DNA of 64,000 bases from DATHWB01 sp040880725 (lineage in GTDB: Bacteria; Actinomycetota; Acidimicrobiia; Spongiisociales; ZC4RG35): contig JBBDHV010000020.1 in the NCBI GenBank assembly GCA_040880725.1, positions 62,001 to 126,000 of the forward strand, in the 5' to 3' direction. Below, in pieces: positions 26,638 through 35,233 of the stretch. Position numbers and translations under genes: made by a program. Position 1 is the stretch's first letter, and every line of letters starts with the position of its first letter. Under the pieces are notes generated by a model. The model saw only the letters and a list, made by a program, of their open reading frames with translations, ran no database searches and was not told the DNA's origin.

Positions 26638-26793
26638 CGTATGGGTGAAGAAGACCTTTCCCACGAGATCGCGGCGGCTGCGGACGCCAGTCTTTTCGAA
26701 GATGCTCTTCAGGTGCTGGTGGACGGTGTGGGTGGATACGAACATTCTGTTGGCGATCTCGGTCGTCGAGTTGCCCTGGGAGGCGGTTCCCGG
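26638..26793 (-). pseudogene. LuxR-type regulator, C-terminal helix-turn-helix fragment
   Basis: The minus strand encodes QGNSTTEIANRMFVSTHTVH followed by QHLKSIFEKTGVRSRRDLVG, the end of a LuxR/GerE-type helix-turn-helix including the recognition helix. No receiver or sensor domain lies upstream; the frame meets the end of the HATPase gene. It is likely the tail of a gene lost during island or flank rearrangement. Confidence 0.65.
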
Positions 26794-26818
26794 AGGGTTG
26801 AGGTGATTGTCCCGGTGA

Positions 26819-27277
26819 TCAGATTTCGGAGCCGGTGTTCTCGTCGTGGACGTCGACGTCCATGGCGCCCATTTCTCGCAGCCCCGAGGTGACCGGATTT
26901 GGACTCTCCGTGGTGACCGGTCCGATCAGGATCTCGGCCCAGACCACTTTGCCGTTGGGACGCTGATCGGCGCCCCAACGTTCGCTGGCTGTCTCCACCA
27001 GGCGTAAACCAGCCCCGCCGGTTCCGTCCAGATCTGTGCTCTGGTCCCGAACTGCGGGCACGATCGCGGAGCCGTCGATCACCTCGATTCTCAGCTTGTC
27101 TGCAATGATCTCGAGTGAGACGACGAGTTCCGTCTGGGCGTGGCGAATCACGTTGGTCACGAGTTCGCTTGCGACGAGTTCGGCGTCGAAGGTGTCTGCG
27201 GATGGGATTTTCTGTCGGATCATCTGCCGGACCCGCCACACCGAGTCGGGCTCCGGTGGGAAAGATTGCGAATGCAT
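26819..27277 (-). CDS. RsbW/SpoIIAB-type HATPase (anti-sigma regulatory kinase)
   Basis: The 152-residue protein has a GHKL ATPase fold: N-box LVASELVTNVIRHAQTELVV, a G1 region IEVIDGSAIVP, and G2 GTGGAGLRLVETASERWG. In partner-switching systems such kinases bind a sigma factor or phosphorylate a STAS antagonist. A STAS gene lies two genes upstream on the same strand. The G1 box is DGS rather than DxGxG, which may mean altered ATP use. A C-terminal tail of about 35 acidic residues follows the fold. Confidence 0.82.
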   Translation of the reverse strand: MHSQSFPPEPDSVWRVRQMIRQKIPSADTFDAELVASELVTNVIRHAQTELVVSLEIIADKLRIEVIDGSAIVPAVRDQSTDLDGTGGAGLRLVETASERWGADQRPNGKVVWAEILIGPVTTESPNPVTSGLREMGAMDVDVHDENTGSEI

Positions 27278-27318
27278 GGAGCTCCGGTGTCGCGGCCAAC
27301 GTGAACATACCCGACCAC

Positions 27319-28053
27319 TCAGTGAAACAACCCTCGGACGTCCGGGACGACCGGCACCTCGTCATCGAGTTGATGGGGTGGAATCTCCAAACGGAATGTC
27401 AGGGCGCGGCCCACGACTTCTGTCGCGACTTCCATGAGCAGCCGATCGTGGGACCAGGCATGCGCCCGTAGCACGTCGACCGCGGACCCGGCTTCGATCC
27501 CCATCTGTTTCATGACCATGCCGGTCGCCTGATGGAACGTGTCGTGGTCGGCCGGCAGGTCGAGGAACCGAGACTGACCAAGCGAGCTGACCATGAGCGA
27601 GGCCAACTCGTCGCCGACACGTTCTGCGTCGGCGAGGGTCTCGGACGTGATGCTGCCGTGGCGGTCTTGGAGGGTGAGCGTGGCAAATGTGGTGCCTTGC
27701 ACTCGCCATGGAACGCCCGCGATGGCCTCGTAGCCGATGGCACGGGCTTTGGCTGAGAGCCGCGGCCATGGGTTGTTGGGGGAGGCAGCCGTTCCTGCCG
27801 ACGTCGCGGTTCCGGTGACTGCCGCGTCGAATCCTGGCCCCGTTCCGAGCGAGAACTCCCATTCGTGCATGCTGCGGGCGTCGCCGGACGACGAACGCAG
27901 AAGGACGTGATCGGACGTTCCGATAAACGAGATCGCGAGGTCACTGACGCCGAGTACCCGGGCGAAGTCCGCAGCCAGTGTTTTCGGTAGTCCCGGTCCG
28001 GAACACGTTGCGAACGACGAACGGAGAGCGACGAGATCGGCGGCGCGGATCAC
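27319..28053 (-). CDS. GAF-ANTAR regulator (likely RNA-binding antiterminator)
   Basis: The 244-residue protein has an N-terminal GAF domain (LGVSDLAISFIGTSDHVLLR to FATLTLQDRHGSIT) and a C-terminal ANTAR domain (TFHQATGMVMKQMGIEAGSA, then VDVLRAHAWSHDRLLMEVAT). ANTAR domains bind paired RNA hairpins and prevent termination. Its start overlaps the end of the STAS gene by four bases, so the two are translated together, linking antagonist signalling with RNA-level control. Confidence 0.85.
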   Translation of the reverse strand: MIRAADLVALRSSFATCSGPGLPKTLAADFARVLGVSDLAISFIGTSDHVLLRSSSGDARSMHEWEFSLGTGPGFDAAVTGTATSAGTAASPNNPWPRLSAKARAIGYEAIAGVPWRVQGTTFATLTLQDRHGSITSETLADAERVGDELASLMVSSLGQSRFLDLPADHDTFHQATGMVMKQMGIEAGSAVDVLRAHAWSHDRLLMEVATEVVGRALTFRLEIPPHQLDDEVPVVPDVRGLFH

Positions 28054-28430
28054 GAGTGCCGCGGTTCCTCGATCATGGAGTCCAAGCCCACCAGTTCGAG
28101 GAGTCGGCGTACCTGTCGGGACGGTTCCCGAATGGTGATCGTCTCAGGGGCGAGTCCATCGACCGCCGTGAGGAGCGTGTGCAGCCCCGTGGAATCCATG
28201 AACTCCAACTCGGGGAGCGTGTAGATGACGTTCAGCGGGTGGCCGTTGGCCTCGCTCGGGGTCTTGTGTGCCTCGAGATGCTCTCTCAGGATCGGGCCGG
28301 TGGCGATGTCCAATTCGCCCTGCACTTCGACGAACCAAGTCGAAGGTCCGGCGCGCGTCACCGAAACGGCGAAAGGAGGGGAGGCGTAACCTGAGGCTGC
28401 TGTTGTGGCTTGGGTGGTTCTGTGGGTCAT
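28050..28430 (-). CDS. STAS-domain anti-sigma factor antagonist
   Basis: The 126-residue protein has a STAS fold: VEVQGELDIATGPILREHLE, then NVIYTLPELEFMDSTGLHTL, where the Ser in FMDSTGL is the usual phosphorylation site. It is preceded by GGAG at good spacing. It would be the switch partner of the HATPase at 26819. A gene for a PP2C phosphatase that could dephosphorylate it starts at 29342. Confidence 0.87.
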   Translation of the reverse strand: MTHRTTQATTAASGYASPPFAVSVTRAGPSTWFVEVQGELDIATGPILREHLEAHKTPSEANGHPLNVIYTLPELEFMDSTGLHTLLTAVDGLAPETITIREPSRQVRRLLELVGLDSMIEEPRHS

Positions 28431-28546
28431 GTCCTGGCTCCCGTTCGTCGGGGTCCGCCAGGATCTAGAGCAGACTCGCTTGGTTGTGCTTGGTCACGAA
28501 CCCTAGGCGTATCGTCGCGCCAATGAGGGAAACGCGAAAAAAGCGC

Positions 28547-29278
28547 CTAACCGCCGGATCCGAGCCGGCAGGCGGAGAGATCTCCCGACACGATGGCGGT
28601 CGAGACATCCGACAGTCGTTGGTTGGTGTTGCGGGCGTGCTGTCGGATGCGATGGAACGCCTCGTCCATGCTCAGGCCTTCCTGAGCGACGACCCCTTTG
28701 GCCTGCTCGATCACCACCCGCGTTTCCAGCGCCGTGCGAAGCTGGGAGATCACCGTCTGGTCGTCCACGGCCGACCGGTCTTGCAGGATGGCGATGGTGG
28801 CCAGGTCCGCCATCGCCTGTGCGACAGCCAGGTCCGTATCGGTGAGGCCGTCGGTGTCTGTCAAGAACAGGTCGAGCGCCCCCAGGATTTGGCCCCGCAG
28901 CCGCATCGGAACCGCCGTCACTGTTCGGAAGCCGGCAGTTCGGGCGGCGTGCCCGAACTCGGGCCAACGATGCCGAGCGTCGGGTCCGTCCAATAGGCCC
29001 GAATCGACGATCACACCGGTGTGAAACGACTCCGCGCCTGGACCCCCGGCATTTTCCAGTTCGAGCACCTCGATGACGTTCGCCGTTTCGTTGCTGGCGG
29101 CAGCGACTCGCAGAACTCCCTCTCCGTCGGTCAACAACAGTCCCGCTTGAGCCACGTCGAGCAGTCCGGTGCAGCTGCCCAGGAGCTCATGGAACAAGTC
29201 GACGACGTCGAAGTCCGAGACCAGCGTGTCAGCCATGCTGACCAACGTCGCCACCAAGCGGGGCTCTCTGGAGGTCAT
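28547..29278 (-). CDS. Second GAF-ANTAR regulator
   Basis: The 243-residue protein has a GAF domain at about residues 15-165 (LLDVAQAGLLLTDGEGVLRV, FRTVTAVPMRLRGQILGALD) and an ANTAR domain (LETRVVIEQAKGVVAQEGLS, FHRIRQHARNTNQRLSDVST). It is not an immediate duplicate of the protein at 27319; GAF sequences differ widely. It is divergent from the PAS-GAF-PP2C gene and 116 bases from the STAS gene. Confidence 0.86.
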   Translation of the reverse strand: MTSREPRLVATLVSMADTLVSDFDVVDLFHELLGSCTGLLDVAQAGLLLTDGEGVLRVAAASNETANVIEVLELENAGGPGAESFHTGVIVDSGLLDGPDARHRWPEFGHAARTAGFRTVTAVPMRLRGQILGALDLFLTDTDGLTDTDLAVAQAMADLATIAILQDRSAVDDQTVISQLRTALETRVVIEQAKGVVAQEGLSMDEAFHRIRQHARNTNQRLSDVSTAIVSGDLSACRLGSGG

Positions 29279-29341
29279 GCATTGAGGCTAGACGGCCGAG
29301 CACTCAGGGGCGTGCACGACGCGGTGGGTATCGTTGTGCCC

Positions 29342-31000
29342 ATGCCGACTCAGCTGTCCAGCGAGGTGTGGAGAACCGTCGTGGCCCCGGCGCTGGGGCG
29401 ACTCGGATTCGCGTCGTGGGAGTTCGATCTCGACACCGGTGAGTTGTGGTGGTCGGAGAACGGCGGACTTCTGGTGGGTCGATCAGCGGGCTTCACTCCC
29501 CAGGGTTTGGACGACGCCTTCGGTATCGTCATCGACGACGCCGGCCGCCCCCGGATGGTCGAGCAGATCGTGGCGGCGCTCGACGACGGCCCCATCGTGT
29601 CGGATCGTCAGATGGTGCTGCCCGACGGATCAGCCAAGTGGCTCCGCCACCGCTATCAATCGGTGGTGGACGACGACGGAAGACCGCTCCGCCTCGTGGG
29701 AGTCATGGTCGACATCGACGAACGGAAGCAGCAGGAGATGGAAGCGTCGGGGCTGGCGCAGGCCGGGGAGGCGCTGAACCAGTCGCTGAACGTATCGGAA
29801 ACGCTCCGGGCGGTGGGGGACGTCATCATCCCTGACCTGGCCGACTGGTGCGTCATCGACTTGTTGGAGGAGGGCCAACTGCGGCCGGCGTTCGTGGCCC
29901 ACGTCGATCCTGACAAGGTGCGTTGGGCGGAGGCGATCCAGGCCGAATATCGCCAGGACATGAATTCGCCGGTGGGCGCCCCGAACGTCGTCAGAACTCT
30001 GCAATCGGAGTTCTACCCGCACATACCCGATGAGGTGCTGCGCGCAGTGTCCCATGGCGACGACCGGATGTATGAGATTCTGAGCAAAGTCGGCTGCCGG
30101 TCGGTGCTGGTCGTGCCGGTGATGGCCCGGGGTGAGGTGATCGGGACCCTGACCATGGTCACGGCGGATTCAGGACGGACCTTCACCCAACAGTCTGTGC
30201 GCTTCGCCGAGCGACTTGCCTTGCATGTCGGGCCGGCGCTCGCCAACGCTCGTCTTCACACCGAACTCGAACAAGCCTGGGATGGACAACGCCGGGCCGT
30301 GGAGACCCTGCAACGAGGTTTGACCCCTGACCCCCTGAACGAAATTCCCGGTCTCACCCTGGCGGTGGAATACGAGATGGGCGGCGAGGCGAAGGTGGGT
30401 GGCGACTGGTACGACGCTTTCACCACGACCACCGGCGAGATTGCCCTGGTCGTGGGCGACGTTGTCGGTCGCGGGGTCCCTGCGGTGGCCGCAATGACCC
30501 GTTATCGGTATGGACTGAGGGCTCTGCTTGTTTCCGGGCTTGCACCGGGGGCGGCGTTGTCGATGCTCAACCGCACGGCCGTTGCCGACCAACCCACGGC
30601 CGACGACGGCTTCGCCACCGTGATTTGCATGACCTTCGACCCGGCGGTCCATACGTTGACCTGGGCGCGGGCCGGCCACCCCTTTCCAATGCTGCGCGAG
30701 CCCGACGGCAGGGTCAGAGCGTTACGGTCCTTGTCGGACCCCCCGCTCGGCGTGAGGCGGGATCACGAGTACGTCGAGGATCATACGGATGTCGTCGTTG
30801 GGGCCACCCTGGTCCTCTACTCGGACGGGCTCATCGAACGCCGGGCAGAGAACATCGACACGTCCACCGAGCGGTTGATGACCGAATTGGCGGTGGCTCC
30901 GGCGGAACCCACGCTTCTGGTTCGACACTTGCTCGATCGACTCCCCGCCGCACCGTCCACCGACGACGCCGCGGTGCTCGTCGTCCGCTTCGATGCCTGA
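29342..31000 (+). CDS. PAS-GAF-SpoIIE-type PP2C phosphatase
   Basis: The 552-residue protein has a PAS domain (LGFASWEFDLDTGELWWSEN to LVGVMVDIDERKQQE), a GAF domain (about 150-310, with VGCRSVLVVPVMARGEVIGT), and a SpoIIE/RsbU phosphatase domain (VGGDWYDAFTTTTGEIALVV, GDVVGRGVPAVA, AGHPFPML, LVLYSDGLIERRAE, STDDAAVLVVRF) with the metal-binding Asp residues. It should dephosphorylate a STAS protein on a sensory signal. ATG 29342 is chosen; the frame is open for 107 more codons upstream but antisense to the ANTAR gene. Confidence 0.88.
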   Translation: MPTQLSSEVWRTVVAPALGRLGFASWEFDLDTGELWWSENGGLLVGRSAGFTPQGLDDAFGIVIDDAGRPRMVEQIVAALDDGPIVSDRQMVLPDGSAKWLRHRYQSVVDDDGRPLRLVGVMVDIDERKQQEMEASGLAQAGEALNQSLNVSETLRAVGDVIIPDLADWCVIDLLEEGQLRPAFVAHVDPDKVRWAEAIQAEYRQDMNSPVGAPNVVRTLQSEFYPHIPDEVLRAVSHGDDRMYEILSKVGCRSVLVVPVMARGEVIGTLTMVTADSGRTFTQQSVRFAERLALHVGPALANARLHTELEQAWDGQRRAVETLQRGLTPDPLNEIPGLTLAVEYEMGGEAKVGGDWYDAFTTTTGEIALVVGDVVGRGVPAVAAMTRYRYGLRALLVSGLAPGAALSMLNRTAVADQPTADDGFATVICMTFDPAVHTLTWARAGHPFPMLREPDGRVRALRSLSDPPLGVRRDHEYVEDHTDVVVGATLVLYSDGLIERRAENIDTSTERLMTELAVAPAEPTLLVRHLLDRLPAAPSTDDAAVLVVRFDA

Positions 31001-31078
31001 CCGGGTGGTTGGCCGGGCCGCACCCAGCACTACGCGCGACGCTACGGTGTGGGACATCAACCCGCCGGAGGACGGAGC

Positions 31079-33076
31079 TTGAGAACTCTTCCGTCGGGCA
31101 CGGTCACCTTCTTGTTCACCGATCTCGAGGCCAGTACCAGGCTCTGGGAAGCGCATCCGGAGGTGATGAAGGTCGCGATGGCTCGCCACGATTCGATTGT
31201 CGAGAGCGCAATCACCGCCCACGGCGGCTCCGTGTTCACCACGGCCGGGGATGCATTTTGCGCGGCATTCGCCTCGCCCCACGGGGCGATCCTCGCCGCG
31301 GTCACTGCCCAGCTCGGCCTGGCCGACACCGATTGGGACGAGCTCGCACCGTTTCGGGTGCGTATGGCCCTGCACTCCGGCAACGCCGACGAGCGGGGCG
31401 GCGACTACTTCGGGCCACCGTTGAATCGCTGCGCGCGCCTGCTGTCGACCGGCCATGGCGGCCAGGTGCTGCTCTCGTCGGCCACGGTGCAGCTCGCCCA
31501 GGACGACCTTCCTCCCGGAGTGTCTCTGACAGATCTCGGGACTCATGAGCTGCGGGACATGTCCCGGGCCGAACATGTCTTCCAGTTGTGCCATGCGGGC
31601 CTGCCCACCGACTTTCCCTCTTTGAAGTCCCAGGATTCACTTCCGGGCGCAGCCGAGCTGCTCGCCGATGGCAGGCAGGCGCACGCCGCGAACCGCTGGG
31701 AGAACGCCTACCGGATGCTTTCGGAAGTGGGAGCGGTGACCGTTCTGACTGCAGAAGACACCCAACGCCTCGCCGAGGCGGCGTTCTGGACTGGTCGGAG
31801 CGACGAAGGGATCGCCCTGCGCGAGAAGGCGTACGGAGCGTATGTCCGGGAAGGCAAGAACGAAGCGGGTGCGCTCATCGCTCTGGCTCTTGGCGAGTCC
31901 TACAAGTACCGCCTGGCCAAGTCAGTCTCGAACGCGTGGATCGCCCGAGCCGAGCGGCTGCTCGGCGACAGCTCCGAATCCGAAGCGTTTGGCTATTTGC
32001 TGCGCTGGAAGTGCGTTTCGGTGTCCGAGACGAGTCCCGACGAGGCGTTGGCACTCGCCGACCGGGTGATCGCCATCGGCACCCGGCTCGGCAGTCGGAG
32101 CCTCGAGGCGCTCGGTCTCCAGGACAAGGGGAAGATGTTGGTCTCGCTGGGTCAGATCGACGAGGGGATGCGCCTGGTCGATGAAGCGATGGTGGCTGCC
32201 GTCGCCGGGGAACTGGATCCCGAGACCACCGGTCGGAGTTACTGCAACATGCTGGCGGTGTGCGACGAGGTCGCCGACTACCAGCGAGCGAGTGAGTGGA
32301 GTGACGCCGCCCAGGCCTGGTGCGAGCAGCATTCCGAGTCGGCCTACCCGGGAGTCTGTCGGATCACCCGGGCCGAATTGAAATGGCTCCACGGGGATTG
32401 GGACGGTGCCACCGTCGAGCTCCAGCAAGCAATTGACGAGTTGACCGGCTTCACGGTGATTGCCGGCAAGGCTCTCTATCAGACCGGCGAGATCGAGCTT
32501 CGAGGTGGAAGGCTCGATGCGGCCGAGAAGAGCTTCCGGGCTGCCCATGAGCATGGTTGTTCCCCGTTGCCGGGGTTGGCCGAGCTCCGGCTGCGGCAGG
32601 GCGAGCCTGGAGAAGCCGATCAGTTGCTGCGGGATGCGCTGCGCGGCACCACGGGACCCCTGACCAGGGTCCGCTTCCTGCCGGCTCTCATCGACGTTCA
32701 GCTGGCACTCGGCCGTACCGACGAGGCGCGTGATGCCCTTCGTGAGCTGGAGAGCGTCGCCGAGACATGTGCTTCGACGGCACTCCGTGCCGAGGCCGCG
32801 CACCGTCGTGCCGCCTTGGCAATCGCCGAGGGAGCCCCCGCCGACGCGATCGGTGAGCTTCACACTGCGATCAAGGGTTGGACAGAGTTGCAGATGCCCT
32901 ACGAGACCGCTCGGACTCGCCTGCTCCTCGGGGAGGTTCTGGCGCTGACGGGGAACCGCACAGCCGCACGGCTGGAACTGGACACCGCCCGGTCGATGTT
33001 CGCCCGACTTGGCGCCGAGGGCGACGTCGACGCCGCCGAGTCCGCAGTCCGCAATCTGGCGGAGTCGCCCGCTTGA
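31079..33076 (+). CDS. Class III adenylate/guanylate cyclase-like protein with TPR repeats
   Basis: The 665-residue protein has an N-terminal cyclase domain (VTFLFTDLEASTRLW with metal Asp15, TTAGDAFCAAF with Asp58, and LVSTGHGGQVLLS-type end) and a long TPR region from about 190 to 660. The residue usually Lys for adenine recognition (K.xGDa) appears as Thr here, so activity or substrate may differ. A TTG start at 31079 has GGAGG seven bases before it; a GTG at 31049 lacks one. The TPR half would sense partner proteins. Confidence 0.8.
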   Translation: MRTLPSGTVTFLFTDLEASTRLWEAHPEVMKVAMARHDSIVESAITAHGGSVFTTAGDAFCAAFASPHGAILAAVTAQLGLADTDWDELAPFRVRMALHSGNADERGGDYFGPPLNRCARLLSTGHGGQVLLSSATVQLAQDDLPPGVSLTDLGTHELRDMSRAEHVFQLCHAGLPTDFPSLKSQDSLPGAAELLADGRQAHAANRWENAYRMLSEVGAVTVLTAEDTQRLAEAAFWTGRSDEGIALREKAYGAYVREGKNEAGALIALALGESYKYRLAKSVSNAWIARAERLLGDSSESEAFGYLLRWKCVSVSETSPDEALALADRVIAIGTRLGSRSLEALGLQDKGKMLVSLGQIDEGMRLVDEAMVAAVAGELDPETTGRSYCNMLAVCDEVADYQRASEWSDAAQAWCEQHSESAYPGVCRITRAELKWLHGDWDGATVELQQAIDELTGFTVIAGKALYQTGEIELRGGRLDAAEKSFRAAHEHGCSPLPGLAELRLRQGEPGEADQLLRDALRGTTGPLTRVRFLPALIDVQLALGRTDEARDALRELESVAETCASTALRAEAAHRRAALAIAEGAPADAIGELHTAIKGWTELQMPYETARTRLLLGEVLALTGNRTAARLELDTARSMFARLGAEGDVDAAESAVRNLAESPA

Positions 33077-33137
33077 GCGCGCGGTTGTACAGACCTCCGT
33101 ACTCTTCGTCCTACACCTCGGGAGTCACACCGTTCAA

Positions 33138-34255
33138 ATGCCGTTCAGCGATTCGATTGCTCAGGCCGATTCCGGGTGCATGGTCATCGCCGACATCTCG
33201 GTTACACCCGGTATCTCCTCGACACCGAACTCGAGCATTCGCAAGACGTTCTTGCCGACCTCATGGAGACTGTCATCGAGCATCTGCAGTCTGCGCTGAG
33301 GATCAACCATCTCGAGGGTGATGCGGCCTTCGCCTACACCCTCGAATCCGAGGCGGAACCTTCGATGCTGCTCGACACCATCGAACAGACGTACTTCGGT
33401 TTCCGGGCACGTCTGCGCGACATCACCCAGGCGACGACGTGCGAGTGCGCCGCGTGCCGACTCATCCCCAGCCTCGATCTCAAGTTTGTCTCCCACAGCG
33501 GCCGGTTCGTTCGAAGCACAGTGGCAGGCAACGAGGAACTGACGGGCACGGACGTGGTGATTGTCCACCGTCTTCTCAAGAACAATGTGCGGGAGCAACT
33601 GGGGCTGGGTGGCTACTCGCTTCTCACCGAAGCGTGCGTCGACGAGCTCGGTCTCGATCCGCATGTCCTGGGGATGCGGGAGCATCGGGAGAGCTATGCC
33701 GACGTTGGGGAGATTCTGACTTTCGTGCAGGATCTCGACGTCGCATGGCAGCGCGCGCAGGAGCGGTTCAGAGTGTTTGTCCTCCCCTCAGAGGCCCAGA
33801 GCGAGTTTGTCTCGGAGTTGCCCGCTCCTGTGGAAGTCGCGTGGGATTTCACCACCACCCCCCGGAAACGACTTCTGTGGCTCACCGACTTCTCGCGGAT
33901 CGATCAAGAGAATCCGCGCGGACGACGCGGCGTCGGTACCACCAATCACTGTGTGCACGGTCGGGGCGCGATCAACGAAGAGATCCTCGATTGGCATCCG
34001 TTCCAGTATTTCACCCAGCGCATGGATGTCCCGATGATGGGGAGTTGGGTTCAGACCTATGAGTTCCGCCCGCTGGGCAAAGACGCCACCGAGTTGCGAA
34101 TCCGGACCCAGCGGCTGCGGGGCAAGCAGCGCATGCTGTATCGGCTCATGCAGGCCAAGATGTCCAGGGACATGGGCGCGCACACCGCACGGTTGTCGCG
34201 GGTGCTCACCGACGAGATGTCCCGTCACCCGGACCGCAGCGACCAGCCCACCTGA
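33138..34255 (+). CDS. DUF2652/SRPBCC protein with an apparent one-base frameshift
   Basis: From ATG 33138 the frame gives MPFSDSIAQADSGCMVIADI then S, and the family sequence continues in another frame from about 33201 as GYTRYLLDTELEHSQDVLAD. One missing G near 33200 explains the switch (ADIS-GYTRYL is the DUF2652 start, related to the cyclase fold). The rest is a CxC/C cluster (TTCECAACRL), then an SRPBCC-like lipid-binding domain (PVEVAWDFTTTPRKRLLWLT). It may be a sequencing error or a recent mutation. An internal start near 33176 would lose the first strand. Confidence 0.7.
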
Positions 34256-34300
34256 GTGCCAATCCAGCCTCGACCGGTCGGCTTGCCGTATGGTGCCCCT

Positions 34301-35218
34301 ATGGATCATCCTCGCCGCGTCAACGTGGAGTTCCCTTCCGAAGGAGCCGTCCTTCGCGGGTTTCTGTATGAGGCGCTGACCGGCGAGCCCCCTTTTCCGT
34401 TGGTGGTGATGGCCCACGGCACCTCCGCCACGATTCCAATGGTCGCCGACCGCTACGCCGAGGTGTTCGCCCAGGCCGGAGTGTCCGCGCTGCTCTACGA
34501 CCACCGGAACCTGGGAATCAGTGGGGGAGAGCCCCGCCAGGAGATCAATCCCTGGGTGCAGTCACGGGGATATCGGGATGCGATCACATTCGCCTCCACC
34601 CTCCCACGCCATGATCCGAGCCGAATCGCCATCTGGGGTGACTCGTATTCAGCCGGGCAGGTGTTCCTGGTCGCGGCGTGCGATTCCCGGGTGGAAGCCG
34701 TCGTGGCGCAAATTCCGGTCTTCGGAGCTGCGCCACCGGAGCCGGACCCGCAGGCATATGCCGCGATCCGTGAGACCTTCGACTCCGGCGATGTGTCGGG
34801 CACACCCGAGGACCGGGTCGGCCCGCTCCCTGTCGTGTCACCCGACCAGGCCGGCACACCGTCCCTGCTGGCGCCGATCCAGGCGTTCCGTTGGTTCATC
34901 GAGTACGGGGGCCGGTTCGGTAGCGGGTGGCTGAACACCGTGACTCGGGTCGTTCCCTCCAACGTCACCCCATTCAGCCCGTTCCGGTGCGCCCCGCATG
35001 TCACGGTCCCGTCGCTGATGCTGGTCGCTTCCGCCGATGAGATGGTGCACGCCAATCCACAGATGAGCCGCCGAGCCTTCGAGTCGATGGGCGAGGAGGC
35101 AGAGTGGTATGACCTCGACGGGGGCCACTTCGGCCTGCTGTACCACCCCAGCGCATTGTTCGACGAGGCTGCGGGGATCCAAGCCGACTTCCTGACCCGA
35201 CAGCTGCTCACCGGCTGA
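34301..35218 (+). CDS. Alpha/beta hydrolase
   Basis: The 305-residue protein has the hydrolase fold with the oxyanion region VVMAHGTSA, nucleophile elbow IAIWGDSYSAGQVFLVAA (Ser in GDSYSAG), acid region ASADEMV and catalytic His in DLDGGHFGLL. It resembles dienelactone hydrolase/acetyl xylan esterase-like bacterial proteins; the substrate is unknown. ATG 34301 follows a spacer of 45 bases after the previous stop. The next gene begins 15 bases after its stop. Confidence 0.82.
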   Translation: MDHPRRVNVEFPSEGAVLRGFLYEALTGEPPFPLVVMAHGTSATIPMVADRYAEVFAQAGVSALLYDHRNLGISGGEPRQEINPWVQSRGYRDAITFASTLPRHDPSRIAIWGDSYSAGQVFLVAACDSRVEAVVAQIPVFGAAPPEPDPQAYAAIRETFDSGDVSGTPEDRVGPLPVVSPDQAGTPSLLAPIQAFRWFIEYGGRFGSGWLNTVTRVVPSNVTPFSPFRCAPHVTVPSLMLVASADEMVHANPQMSRRAFESMGEEAEWYDLDGGHFGLLYHPSALFDEAAGIQADFLTRQLLTG

Positions 35219-35233
35219 CCGTAGTGTTCGAAT

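Noticed and set aside
29021..29341. Upstream extension of the PAS-GAF-PP2C protein by 107 codons
   Set aside because: Antisense to the GAF-ANTAR gene, no domain; the ATG at 29342 starts just before the PAS domain.
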